Origin: Desulfocicer vacuolatum DSM 3385
GTDB taxonomy: Bacteria; Desulfobacterota; Desulfobacteria; Desulfobacterales; SURF-7
Reading direction: 5' to 3'
Assembly: GCA_945870015.1 (NCBI GenBank)
Contig: CAMBQS010000092.1
Location: 1-10,100, forward strand
DNA length: 10,100 bases
The notes beneath the pieces are model-generated. The model saw only the letters and a list, made by a program, of their open reading frames with translations, had not been told where the DNA came from and made no database searches. Below, one piece after another: positions 1 through 5,340 of this stretch. Numbering within the stretch: position 1 is the first letter of the stretch; the number at the start of each line of letters is the position of its first letter. The translations under genes were made by a program, and so were the position numbers.

Positions 1-370
1 AGATTTCAACAAGAAATAAATTTGGATTCATCCAGAGAAACTGTACTTTTTATGAAAATCTCTTGAGCAGAGTATTTTTGGTGGTTTCAACGATCTATCA
101 CCGATAAAAAAATTCCAAATTTCATCTGTTGTACAAAAAGAAAATCAAAACCGGTTTTCTATTGAAATTTTCAACCTCGAAAAATAATTCTGTTCGTAAA
201 AAATATTCCAATGGGAAATCACAGATGCAGTCATTTTTATTTCGGTTTTGATCGGTGAGGAAATAACAATAGGGGAAAAATATCCGTAGTGATCTGAATT
301 TCAGAACACAGAAATTCATTTCCCATAGAGTTGATGTAGCTCCAGTGTGGATAAGTGAGTTTATACCCAC

Positions 371-388
371 TGTGAAAATAATTTCACA
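371..388. promoter_or_regulatory. TGTGAAA-ATAA-TTTCACA palindrome, possible upstream activator site
   Basis: This is a perfect inverted repeat with 7-base arms and a 4-base spacer. It resembles a dimeric regulator site, but the TGTGA and TCACA half sites are 8 apart, not the 6 of a standard CRP site. It lies about 105 bases upstream of the candidate -24 element at 483, a distance typical of enhancer-binding-protein sites at sigma-54 promoters. The link to that promoter is inference. Confidence 0.35.
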
Positions 389-482
389 TATGTCATCATT
401 TATATAACATTTATTTCTCAATACTAATTTTTATAAAACAACTAAGATACTGATATATTAACGAAAATATTTTTTATTATTT

Positions 483-498
483 TGGCATTAAATTTGAG
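483..498 (+). promoter_or_regulatory. weak sigma-54-like (-24/-12) promoter candidate
   Basis: The sequence TGGCA, seven bases, then TTG has the -24 TGGCA and the TTG of the -12 element at correct spacing, but the -12 GC is GA here, which is a serious mismatch. If used, transcription would start near 509 and give a leader of about 110 bases. In several exosortase-bearing bacteria, PEP-CTERM genes are controlled by the PrsK/PrsR system with sigma-54, which makes the candidate worth recording. No good sigma-70 promoter was seen in this stretch. Confidence 0.25.
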
Positions 499-617
499 TG
501 AATAAAGCCAAACCTGTGATGTCAGTTTTATTAGCTAATCAAATTCAACTTGGCTCACATTGCTTGTCAGGAATTATTGATTAAAAACATTTTGAGAAAA
601 GTAAAGGGGGACAATTT

Positions 618-1196
618 ATGAAAAAAACGATTTTACTAACTTTCGCACTCCTCAGTGTGGTGTTTTTAGCCAGCACTGTTTGGGGTCTTTCAATAAATGA
701 TGGCTCAAACACCGACGTAGGTGCATGGGATACTTTTTTAGCGGGAACCAATAACCTCGGTAGTAGTAGTGAAGCCTTAGAGTTGACATGGATGCAATAT
801 GTAACAGGCGATACAACTCTTACTTACACTCAGTATGATGATGGTTATGACGAAATCTCTATCTATAATGTCAATGATACTACCGATGGCTATGCATTTG
901 CGCTGAATGGCGAACCCGATTTTTTCCTTATCAAATGGGGCAACGGAGGCAACACAGATGATCCTAATACGGAATATGTGGCGTGGACTGCATGGACAAA
1001 CTCTGAAGAAAGAGATTGGGCGGTGATTAGTTTATCCGACTCGGGTTTACTTGCCGCTGGGTGGGAAATTAAGAATATTGACGCTTTTAGCCACTATGGT
1101 GAAACTGGTGCAGCACCTGTTCCCGAACCTGCAACTATACTTCTCTTAGGTGCTGGACTTTTAGGTACCGGCGTAGTGACCAGACGGAAAATTTGA
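618..1196 (+). CDS. PEP-CTERM sorting-domain protein
   Basis: This is a 192-residue secreted protein with a sorting tag. Residues 1-23 form a signal peptide: MKKT followed by a hydrophobic stretch ending near the STVWG segment. The C-terminus (about 168-192) has the diagnostic tripartite PEP-CTERM tail: a VPEP motif, a hydrophobic transmembrane segment rich in Leu, Gly and Ala, and the basic end TRRKI. In this family the tail is recognised and cleaved by the membrane protease exosortase (EpsH/XrtA), and the mature protein goes to the cell surface or exopolysaccharide matrix. The middle (about 24-165) is acidic, rich in Asp, Asn, Thr, Trp and Tyr, and has no catalytic motif I recognise. The segment near SHYGETG resembles the last strand often seen just before PEP tails. 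The ATG start is supported by a GGGGG ribosome site at 606-610. No exosortase or polysaccharide gene is in the window, so it is an orphan substrate here. Confidence 0.9.
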   Translation: MKKTILLTFALLSVVFLASTVWGLSINDGSNTDVGAWDTFLAGTNNLGSSSEALELTWMQYVTGDTTLTYTQYDDGYDEISIYNVNDTTDGYAFALNGEPDFFLIKWGNGGNTDDPNTEYVAWTAWTNSEERDWAVISLSDSGLLAAGWEIKNIDAFSHYGETGAAPVPEPATILLLGAGLLGTGVVTRRKI

Positions 1197-1224
1197 AAAA
1201 ATAAATCAATTCGTTAGGATTAAA

Positions 1225-1269
1225 ATCAGGGGGACAGAGTGTCACTCAGTTCCCCTGATCTATCTTTTC
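1225..1269 (+). terminator. intrinsic terminator of the PEP-CTERM gene
   Basis: A 16-base-pair stem (1225-1240 with 1244-1259, one A-A mismatch and one G-T pair) closes on a 3-base loop. It is followed by the short T-containing tail CTATCTTTT. It begins 28 bases after the stop codon. The U-tract is modest but the stem is very strong. Confidence 0.8.
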
Positions 1270-1285
1270 AAGCGCTCAAATGTAA

Positions 1286-1498
1286 AGATATAGATTACGT
1301 ACAGTAAAGGCAGAATTAAAATGGTCCAGTATTTCTCATATACGGGCTTATGATTCCACCCTATCCAAATTCATCGAAATCTTTGTAGACTGGGAAATGG
1401 ATAACATCATTACCGATGATGTATTATCCTTTCTGAACAACATTACTCAAAACCGGAAACATGGAACCAAACGCACAAGATATTCCCACCTGCCGTAG
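1286..1498 (+). pseudogene. remnant of a tyrosine recombinase/phage integrase (SAM-like N-terminal domain)
   Basis: An open stretch without a start codon reads into a segment at 1346-1493 that resembles the helical SAM-like core-binding domain at the N-terminus of XerC/D-type integrases. Visible signs are AYDSTLSKFIEIF, then DNIITDDVLSFLNNITQ, then a basic end (NRKHGTKRTRYSHL). In related integrases this YSHL stretch runs directly into a FxNFI segment and the catalytic domain. Here it stops at TAG (1496-1498), and I see no continuation in any frame downstream. The catalytic Arg/His/Tyr domain is therefore missing and this is a dead 5' fragment. The family assignment is from memory of the motif pattern, not a search. 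Confidence 0.55.
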
Positions 1499-1733
1499 TG
1501 ACCATTTTGCCAACTGAGATCTCATTTTCAGATCAAAGAAATTCACCCTCTGAATGAATCTGTGATTTCCCGTATGCCGAATGTGGTTAAAAAATAATTC
1601 GGCATAGAGAGGATAAATTCGATTTCGGTTTTCAGGTGATTTAATTTTTTGAACGAATGCATCTGGGGAAATCGGATTTTCTGTCATACTTCCAGATGAT
1701 CAAAAATTCCAAATTTTTTAAAACTGGTGATTC

Positions 1734-1844
1734 TTTCCAACCGTACCTAAATCCGGAAAATCCAATTTTCACCCTTCGAAGGTATCCTTTTCCAAAATAA
1801 AATGTCACCTGATTTTTATCTGTTTACAGGCTGACGGTTGGAAA
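1734..1844. repeat. 111-base segment bounded by perfect 11-base inverted repeats
   Basis: TTTCCAACCGT at 1734-1744 is the exact reverse complement of ACGGTTGGAAA at 1834-1844. The interior is AT-rich and non-coding. It could be a small non-autonomous element remnant or a long RNA hairpin. There are no obvious flanking target duplications and no second copy in this window. Confidence 0.4.
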
Positions 1845-1857
1845 ATGATTTTCCCAA

Positions 1858-2124
1858 ATAAAAAAAGAACCCCCCGGCCCCCTTACAAAATCTTGATTTT
1901 ATTATTGATGATCCCAAGAAAATTTGAACCCATGTTGCTGGGTTTTGTGGTAGGGGGATAGGTCGAGTATGTTGCGCGGAGTAGGCCGGCAGAAATGAAA
2001 ATTATCATCCAGGGAAAATGACCGGAAAGGTTCCTTATTGGTTCCTTATTGAAATAAGAGATTATCACATATCGCTGTCTATTCCCCTGGATAATGTGAG
2101 CGACCGGGGGGTGATACTTTTTAT
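1858..2124. repeat. MITE-like segment with imperfect ~20-base terminal inverted repeats
   Basis: The left end (1858-1877) is an A-rich run followed by GAACCCCCCGG. The right end (2104-2124) is CCGGGGGGTGATACTTTTTAT. Inverted, the two share a perfect 9-base core (1869-1877 with 2104-2112) and a T-rich outer half. A second inverted pair lies inside: ATTATCATCCAGGG at 2001-2014 against CCCTGGATAAT at 2085-2095. Nested inverted repeats around about 270 non-coding bases suggest a miniature element or a large hairpin. Ends and target duplication are not defined. Confidence 0.35.
2029..2050 (+). repeat. 11-base tandem duplication (GGTTCCTTATT x2)
   Basis: Two exact adjacent copies occupy 2029-2039 and 2040-2050. 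They are followed by GAAATAAG, which forms a short hairpin with the second copy's CTTATT. The period equals that of the repeat at 3963-4001, but the sequences are unrelated. Confidence 0.7.
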
Positions 2125-2206
2125 GGTATCCAAAAACCCCTTTTTAGAGTGTCAGACAACTCTTTTTATAGCGTTCCTAAATTCCGGAATCTGTACCATA
2201 GTTTTG

Positions 2207-2212
2207 TATAAT
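2207..2212 (+). promoter_or_regulatory. -10-like TATAAT upstream of the AlbA_2 gene
   Basis: This is a perfect TATAAT hexamer, but the region 16-19 bases upstream (TTCCGGAA) does not match a -35 element. If used, it would give a leader of about 84 bases containing the inverted repeat at 2258-2284. Confidence 0.25.
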
Positions 2213-2257
2213 TTTTAGCCTCCATAAAGGATTTTAAAAATATTAGAAAAAACGAAA

Positions 2258-2284
2258 ATTTTAGTTTCTTTAGAAAACTAAAAT
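2258..2284 (+). promoter_or_regulatory. inverted repeat in the leader of the AlbA_2 gene
   Basis: ATTTTAGTTT (2258-2267) and AAACTAAAAT (2275-2284) are perfect 10-base complements around the 7-base centre CTTTAGA. The right arm ends inside the ATG of a seven-codon upstream ORF, 18 bases before the main start. It could be an operator for the encoded DNA-binding protein or an RNA hairpin that limits initiation. The perfect arms are seen directly. The function is inferred. Confidence 0.5.
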
Positions 2285-2306
2285 GGATATAAATAAAACG
2301 TTATGA
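2283..2306 (+). CDS. seven-codon upstream ORF overlapping the AlbA_2 start
   Basis: The codons read MDINKTL followed by TGA at 2304-2306. The stop overlaps the ATG of the next gene in an ATGA arrangement (2303-2306), the classic geometry for translational coupling. No ribosome site precedes it, and neither does one precede the main gene. It may be a leader peptide, or chance in AT-rich DNA. Confidence 0.25.
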   Translation: MDINKTL

Positions 2307-3967
2307 CAAAAGATGAATTGATACATACGCTTAACAAACTTCGCGCATTACCGGCTGAGACAGAAATCTTTGAATTTAAAGAGGCTAAGAACGGTTATGA
2401 TTTCCGCAAGCTGGGTAAATATTTCTCTGCGTTGTCGAATGAAGCCAATCTTAAAGGCAATCCACATGCCTGGCTGATTTTCGGGATTAAGGATCGAGGA
2501 AGGTCAATCGTCGGAAGCCGGTTTCGATCAGAGCGTAAAGACCTTGATAGCCTTAAAGGAGAAATAGCCGGAAAAACAACAAACCGGGTTACTTTCATCG
2601 AAATTTATGAATTACTTCTATCAGAGGGACGGGTACTCATGCTTCAGATACCGTCAGCCCCCAAAGGAATACCCATTGCATTTGAAGGCCACTACTACGG
2701 CCGGGACGGCGAAGAATTATCGCCTTTGAACCTGGAGGAGATAGAACGGATTCGAGCACAGTCGATGACTGAGGACTGGAGTGCGATTATCGTGCGCGAT
2801 GCAGCCATAAATGATCTTGATCCGTCGGCAATCGAAAAAGCACGGAAGAACTACAAGGATAAATTTCCCGGACAGTCGCGCGATGTTGATTCATGGGATG
2901 ATTTGACCTTTCTCAACAAAGCAAAGTTGATCATAAAGGGGAAAATTACCCGTACTGCAATAATATTGCTGGGGAGGGCGGAATCAGAACATTTTTTAGG
3001 CCATGCTGAAGCAAAAATACGGTGGGTGCTTAAAGATGCCAAAGGAAATGAGAAGGATTATCATATCGAAAGTTGTCCATTGTTGTTGGCAGTCGACAAA
3101 ATATATTCAAAAATCCGTAATCTGAAATATCGCTACATGAAAGACGGCACTCTTTTCCCCGATGAAGTTGATCAGTACGAACCCTTTATTATTCGTGAGG
3201 CCATAAACAACTGCATTGCCCATCAGGATTATACCAAGGGAGGCCGTATTAATGTTGTTGAAATGGATGATCAGTTGGTCTTTACAAATCTTGGCAGCTT
3301 CATTCCCGGATCTGTCGAAAGAGTCGTCAGGGAGGATGCACCCGAAGAGCACTATCGAAACAAATTTTTAGCTACCGCCATGTTTAATTTGAAGATGGTT
3401 GATACGGCTGGCGGTGGCATTAAAAAGATGTTCAATTATCAGAGAGCCAGGTTTTTTCCTATGCCTGAGTATGAACTGTCCAGGGAAAGGGTTAAAGTAA
3501 CGATTATCGGCAAGGTTCTCGACTTGGATTTTGCAAGAGTGCTGGCAAAAAAATGGGATTTGGATCTTGATGATATCATTGCGCTCGACAAGGTCCAGAA
3601 AAAGAAAGTGTTGACTGACTCTGAGAGTAAACGGCTTAAAAGGAAAAGACTCATAGAAGGAAGAAAACCGAATTATCACATCTCTTTTGATGTTGCTGAA
3701 AAAACGAACATGCAAGCCGAGTATATCAAAACCCGGGGGTTAAAAGATGATCATTTCAAAACACTGATCCTTGAGTATTTGGATAAATGTAAACAGGCCT
3801 CGAAAGAAGATATCGACAATCTATTATTGGATATTCTGCCGGGCGTTTTAGATGAAAAGCAAAGAAAGAACAAGATTCGTAATCTGATTTATGCCATGTC
3901 AAAAAAAGATAAAACCATATTAAATCAAGGCACTAACCGATATCCTAAATGGGTTCGGTCAAGATAA
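2303..3967 (+). CDS. AlbA_2 (Schlafen-type) DNA-binding / RecG-C-terminal-like ATPase-fold protein, putative transcriptional regulator
   Basis: This 554-residue protein has three parts. Residues about 15-135 match an AlbA_2 (Schlafen AlbA_2, PF04326) domain: the EFKEAKNG segment at 24-31 with the typical E-x-K, and AWLIFGIKDRG further on. Residues about 285-400 match the HATPase_c_4 fold annotated as ATP-dependent helicase RecG C-terminal. Its N-box-like stretch is EAINNCIAHQDY (299-310), followed by DQLVFTNLGSF and DTAGGGIKKM (367-376). Usual family residues HRDY and NPG read HQDY and NLG here. The C-terminal ~80 residues look like a winged helix. Despite the common 'RecG' label there are no helicase motifs. 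Such proteins are usually predicted as DNA-binding regulators, and some occur in defence islands, but the target is unknown. It has no Shine-Dalgarno sequence. It sits alone between decayed mobile DNA and a tRNA gene, consistent with horizontally acquired cargo. Confidence 0.85.
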   Translation: MTKDELIHTLNKLRALPAETEIFEFKEAKNGYDFRKLGKYFSALSNEANLKGNPHAWLIFGIKDRGRSIVGSRFRSERKDLDSLKGEIAGKTTNRVTFIEIYELLLSEGRVLMLQIPSAPKGIPIAFEGHYYGRDGEELSPLNLEEIERIRAQSMTEDWSAIIVRDAAINDLDPSAIEKARKNYKDKFPGQSRDVDSWDDLTFLNKAKLIIKGKITRTAIILLGRAESEHFLGHAEAKIRWVLKDAKGNEKDYHIESCPLLLAVDKIYSKIRNLKYRYMKDGTLFPDEVDQYEPFIIREAINNCIAHQDYTKGGRINVVEMDDQLVFTNLGSFIPGSVERVVREDAPEEHYRNKFLATAMFNLKMVDTAGGGIKKMFNYQRARFFPMPEYELSRERVKVTIIGKVLDLDFARVLAKKWDLDLDDIIALDKVQKKKVLTDSESKRLKRKRLIEGRKPNYHISFDVAEKTNMQAEYIKTRGLKDDHFKTLILEYLDKCKQASKEDIDNLLLDILPGVLDEKQRKNKIRNLIYAMSKKDKTILNQGTNRYPKWVRSR

Positions 3968-4001
3968 ACTTTAGATAAACTTTAGATAAACTTTAGATAA
4001 A
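3963..4001 (+). repeat. 11-base tandem repeat (GATAAACTTTA, 3.5 copies) spanning the stop codon
   Basis: Exact units start at 3963, 3974 and 3985, with a partial fourth (GATAAA) at 3996. The stop codon of the AlbA_2 gene (3965-3967) lies in the first unit. Because 11 is not a multiple of 3, TAA recurs in each of the three plus-strand frames (3965, 3976, 3987). Confidence 0.95.
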
Positions 4002-4081
4002 GATGAAGTCGGCCAGTGGGGATAAGATGCTGTAAAATTTAAGGAATACAATTGGGAAAGCCTTGCCGCAATTCTTTGATG

Positions 4082-4122
4082 TAAAAACAAAAAGGGGTTA
4101 CAGTCTATAACTGCAACCCCTT
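4082..4122 (-). terminator. intrinsic terminator of the tRNA-Val gene
   Basis: Read on the minus strand, a 13-base-pair stem (4110-4122 with 4092-4104, one G-T pair) closes on a 5-base loop and is followed by TTTTTGTTTTT. It begins 9 bases after the encoded CCA. The plus strand also has a T-run at 4125-4131, so the hairpin may also stop read-through from the AlbA_2 gene. Confidence 0.9.
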
Positions 4123-4130
4123 GAATTTTT

Positions 4131-4206
4131 TGGTAGGCGCGATTGGGTTTGAACCAACGACTTCTACCGTGTCGAGGTAGCGCTCTACCCACTGAGCTAC
4201 GCGCCT
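4131..4206 (-). tRNA. tRNA-Val (anticodon GAC), with unusual C33
   Basis: This is a complete 76-base cloverleaf with encoded CCA. The acceptor stem pairs AGGCGCG with CGCGCCT. The D arm is GCTC/GAGC around AGTGGGTA. The anticodon arm is CTACC-loop-GGTAG, and the T arm is GTTGG-TTCAAAC-CCAAT. Linear positions match standard numbering exactly. The anticodon loop (positions 32-38) is TCGACAC, giving anticodon GAC (4173-4171) for the valine codon GUC. Position 33 (base 4174) is C instead of the near-invariant U that makes the U-turn. All stems are intact, so the gene is not obviously degenerate. Its 3' end faces the accessory region at 1286-4001, the side where tRNA-targeted elements insert. Confidence 0.95.
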
Positions 4207-4250
4207 GTAATTTTTTTAACCTAGTCTTTGAACCAAAAACCGTATGTTTA

Positions 4251-4277
4251 ATTATATATATTTAAACATCAAGTCAA
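4251..4277 (-). promoter_or_regulatory. sigma-70-type promoter of the tRNA-Val gene
   Basis: On the minus strand, TTGACT (-35, 4277-4272) and a perfect TATAAT (-10, 4256-4251) are separated by 15 bases, slightly short of the usual 17. Transcription would begin near 4243, about 37 bases before the mature 5' end, leaving a leader for RNase P to remove. Confidence 0.65.
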
Positions 4278-4326
4278 GTATTTTCCACTATCAGTGGTTT
4301 CTGTGGTCACTCCAAAACCTGACAAC

Positions 4327-4340
4327 CGGAAAAATTTCCG
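4327..4340. promoter_or_regulatory. perfect 14-base palindrome CGGAAAAATTTCCG
   Basis: The 6-base arms CGGAAA and TTTCCG flank AA. It lies in the divergent interval between the tRNA-Val gene and the J-domain gene, about 150 bases upstream of the latter. It could be a dimeric repressor site. No CIRCE-type heat-shock element (TTAGCACTC arms) was seen. Confidence 0.3.
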
Positions 4341-4491
4341 TAACTCAGATTCAATGAAAATCATTCCCTTGAAACAGGTGGCAGGTTGCTCTTTCCGAAA
4401 ATTTCAGATTGTGTTACCCTGTTCGGTAAAGCAAATTTTCTGAAAGATCACTGTTTTTCAGGATGAATAAAACATCTTATGCAGGAAAAAA

Positions 4492-5298
4492 ATGGCTGAA
4501 ATTGATTACTATATGGTTTTAGGTGTCCATCAGGATGCAGATTCAAAGCAGTTGAAAAATGCATTCCGGGAGCTGGCGTTTCAGTATCATCCGGACCGGA
4601 ATAAAGACAACCCGGAAGCCACCGAAAAAATGAAACAGATCAATGAGGCATATGCAGTACTTTCCGATCCGAAAAAGAGACAGGCATATGATTCACTCAA
4701 ATCCAGATTCGGTGATTCAGCATATGGAAAATTCAGGAATGGGTATTCAGACCAGGATATCTTTTCCGGATCCGATATCAACAACATCTTTGATGAAATG
4801 GCAAAAGCATTCGGGTTCAGAGGTGTGGATGAGGTTTTTAATGATGTTTATGGAAAAGGCTATAAAACCTTTGAATTCAGAAAACCTGGTATTTTCGCGG
4901 CCGGGTTTGTTTTCTCCAATCTGTTCGGCAACCAGCAGGCAGGTTCCAAAAAATCGACCTTTCAAAATATAACAAACAAGGTTGTCAGGCTTGCGATCGA
5001 AAAACTGGGCGGCATGGAATTACCAGTCCATGGAAACGACATAACAGAAAACATCCATTTGACTCCTTCCCAGGCAGCACAAGGCGGGCCCTATGCATAT
5101 TTTCTGAAAAAACAATCAAAAAAGCTGGTTATCAAAATTCCAAAGGGTATAAAGGAAGGACAACGGATCAGACTCGCTGGCATGGGAAAAACAGGATCTG
5201 CAGGCGGTCCTCCCGGCGATCTCTATTTAACGGTTGTATTCTGGAAATCCTGGCCAAAAAAAATACAGGAGTTTACAAACCGTCTGATCAGAAACTGA
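4492..5298 (+). CDS. J-domain co-chaperone with a reduced C-terminal region
   Basis: This is a 268-residue Hsp40-type protein. Residues 4-70 are a clear J domain (DYYMVLGV, basic helix II, HPD at 33-35, then NEAYAVLSDPKKRQAYD), which stimulates the ATPase of DnaK. Residues about 71-135 are a Gly/Phe-containing linker with DIFSGSDINNIFDEM and AFGFRG. The zinc-finger repeats (CxxCxGxG) of true DnaJ are absent. Residues about 185-255 match one DnaJ C-terminal substrate-binding subdomain: LTPSQAAQGG, then KLVIKIPKGIKEGQRIRLAG, then GDLYL. The second C-terminal subdomain and dimerisation end are missing, so it is much shorter than DnaJ (~375) or CbpA (~300). An AGGA ribosome site lies at 4483-4486. 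It is followed closely by the PAC2 gene on the same strand. It is probably a specialised client-delivery partner of DnaK rather than the general DnaJ. Confidence 0.9.
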   Translation: MAEIDYYMVLGVHQDADSKQLKNAFRELAFQYHPDRNKDNPEATEKMKQINEAYAVLSDPKKRQAYDSLKSRFGDSAYGKFRNGYSDQDIFSGSDINNIFDEMAKAFGFRGVDEVFNDVYGKGYKTFEFRKPGIFAAGFVFSNLFGNQQAGSKKSTFQNITNKVVRLAIEKLGGMELPVHGNDITENIHLTPSQAAQGGPYAYFLKKQSKKLVIKIPKGIKEGQRIRLAGMGKTGSAGGPPGDLYLTVVFWKSWPKKIQEFTNRLIRN

Positions 5299-5340
5299 TT
5301 CTGTTCAGCGTTGACGGATTACCTTAAAGAAAGTGAAGCA

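Larger units (their letters stand above)
1..617. other. AT-rich gene-free stretch upstream of the PEP-CTERM gene
   Basis: No reading frame here has a convincing start, ribosome binding site or recognisable protein. The longest, on the minus strand at 122-421, starts at TTG and is a run of Phe, Ile and Asn typical of antisense AT-rich DNA. The stretch does hold a palindrome at 371-388, a TTTGGC/GCCAAA inverted pair at 481-486 and 507-512, and a perfect 10-base palindrome (ATTAGCTAAT) at 530-539. It may be a long regulatory region for the following gene. Confidence 0.5.
1499..2220. other. decayed intergenic stretch with inverted repeats, no confident gene
   Basis: About 720 bases lie between the integrase remnant and the leader of the AlbA_2 gene. 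Short open frames exist on both strands (1424-1687 minus, 1883-2068 minus, 2018-2218 plus), but none has a ribosome site plus a recognisable sequence. The stretch contains two inverted-repeat structures (1734-1844 and 1858-2124) and an 11-base tandem duplication (2029-2050). It reads as an accessory or decayed mobile region. Confidence 0.45.

Noticed and set aside
213..226. 14-base match GGGAAATCACAGAT with its complement at 1558-1571
   Set aside because: A match of this length somewhere in 10 kb is close to chance expectation, and the flanks do not extend it.
122..421. 99-residue minus-strand ORF
   Set aside because: TTG start, no convincing ribosome site, composition dominated by Phe/Ile/Asn as expected from AT-rich antisense DNA, no recognisable motif.
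551..567. TTGGCTCACATTGC as a sigma-54 promoter of the PEP-CTERM gene
   Set aside because: It looks attractive by eye, but only 8 bases separate GG and GC where 10 are required.
1424..1687. 87-residue minus-strand ORF beginning MTENPISPDAFVQ
   Set aside because: It overlaps the better-supported integrase remnant on the opposite strand and has no recognisable family. Low support, not annotated as a gene.
2018..2218. 66-residue plus-strand ORF
   Set aside because: It runs through the 11-base tandem duplication and the right arm of the inverted repeat, lacks a ribosome site, and resembles nothing known.
2303..3967. RecG helicase
   Set aside because: Only the C-terminal fold associated with the RecG label is present. 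There are no DEAD/helicase motifs, and the N-terminus is AlbA_2.
1286..4206. Integrated element with att site duplicated from the tRNA-Val 3' end
   Set aside because: I looked for the tRNA 3' sequence (GGCGCGATTGGGTTTGAA on the plus strand) elsewhere to the left and found no copy, so element borders cannot be claimed.
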